The notes beneath the pieces were generated by a model. The model worked only from the letters and a program-made list of their open reading frames with translations. It did not search any database and was not told where the DNA came from. Shown in pieces: positions 5,183 through 5,228 of a stretch of 5,228 bases of DNA. The stretch spans positions 1 through 5,228 of the forward strand of contig JARIEH010000207.1 of assembly GCA_029256865.1 (NCBI GenBank), given 5' to 3'. Numbering within the stretch: position 1 is the stretch's first letter; each line of letters begins with the position of its first letter. The position numbers were made by a program, and so were the translations under genes. Source of the stretch: Psychrobacter sp. (GTDB lineage: Bacteria; Pseudomonadota; Gammaproteobacteria; Pseudomonadales; Moraxellaceae).

Positions 5183-5200
5183 TTTAAGCGCATACTTAAA
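5183..5200. repeat. Inverted repeat upstream of the kef gene
   Basis: TTTAAG (5183-5188) and CTTAAA (5195-5200) are perfect 6-bp arms around CGCATA. It lies 20-40 bp upstream of the candidate -10 elements, where a regulator might bind. CCTAAAAA (5172-5179) and TTTTTAGG (5221-5228) form a wider inverted pair around it that ends exactly at the window edge. Confidence 0.35.
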
Positions 5201-5228
5201 GAAGAAAGTAGTGTGGTTATTTTTTAGG

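Overview
The window looks like chromosomal DNA of a Psychrobacter-type gammaproteobacterium (Moraxellaceae). The grounds are the RecA N-terminus at the left edge, the moderate GC of the genes set against very AT-rich spacers, and the style of the TrmB and Kef proteins. The genus is an inference from protein character, not from a search. Coding content is ordinary housekeeping and stress physiology, and no phage, insertion sequence, CRISPR array, tRNA or rRNA gene is visible.

Layout from left to right. (1) Positions 1-64, minus strand: the first 21 codons of recA, with a clear ribosome binding site. (2) Positions 65-1081: about 1 kb without a convincing gene. It holds the recA leader with two dyads, a run of three inverted repeats (409-498), one degenerate and two tandem perfect DnaA boxes flanking a ~100 bp tract of about 90% AT, a stop-bounded open frame that may be a coding relic (831-1004), and the trmB terminator (1013-1040). 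(3) Positions 1082-1903, minus: trmB, tRNA (guanine-N7-)-methyltransferase, with a good sigma70-type promoter at 1943-1971 and a 14-bp perfect palindrome in its leader. (4) Positions 1904-2272: a spacer between divergent genes, with the trmB promoter and a second partial copy of the short repeat seen upstream of recA. (5) Positions 2273-3202, plus: a membrane protein resembling the DUF2628 family, whose exported C-terminal half resembles a type IV pilin globular domain. (6) Positions 3228-5117, minus: a full-length KefB/KefC-type K+/H+ antiporter with a C-terminal nucleotide-binding RCK domain, convergent with gene 5 (25 nt apart). (7) Positions 5118-5228: the kef leader and promoter region.

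The genes do not form an operon. Each appears to be its own transcription unit, and their functions (recombination, tRNA modification, a possible envelope protein, cation efflux) are not obviously linked. The parts most worth a second look are the recA-trmB spacer, which is origin-like and rich in dyads, and the DUF2628/pilin-like fusion. I found no solid evidence for a new multi-gene system.
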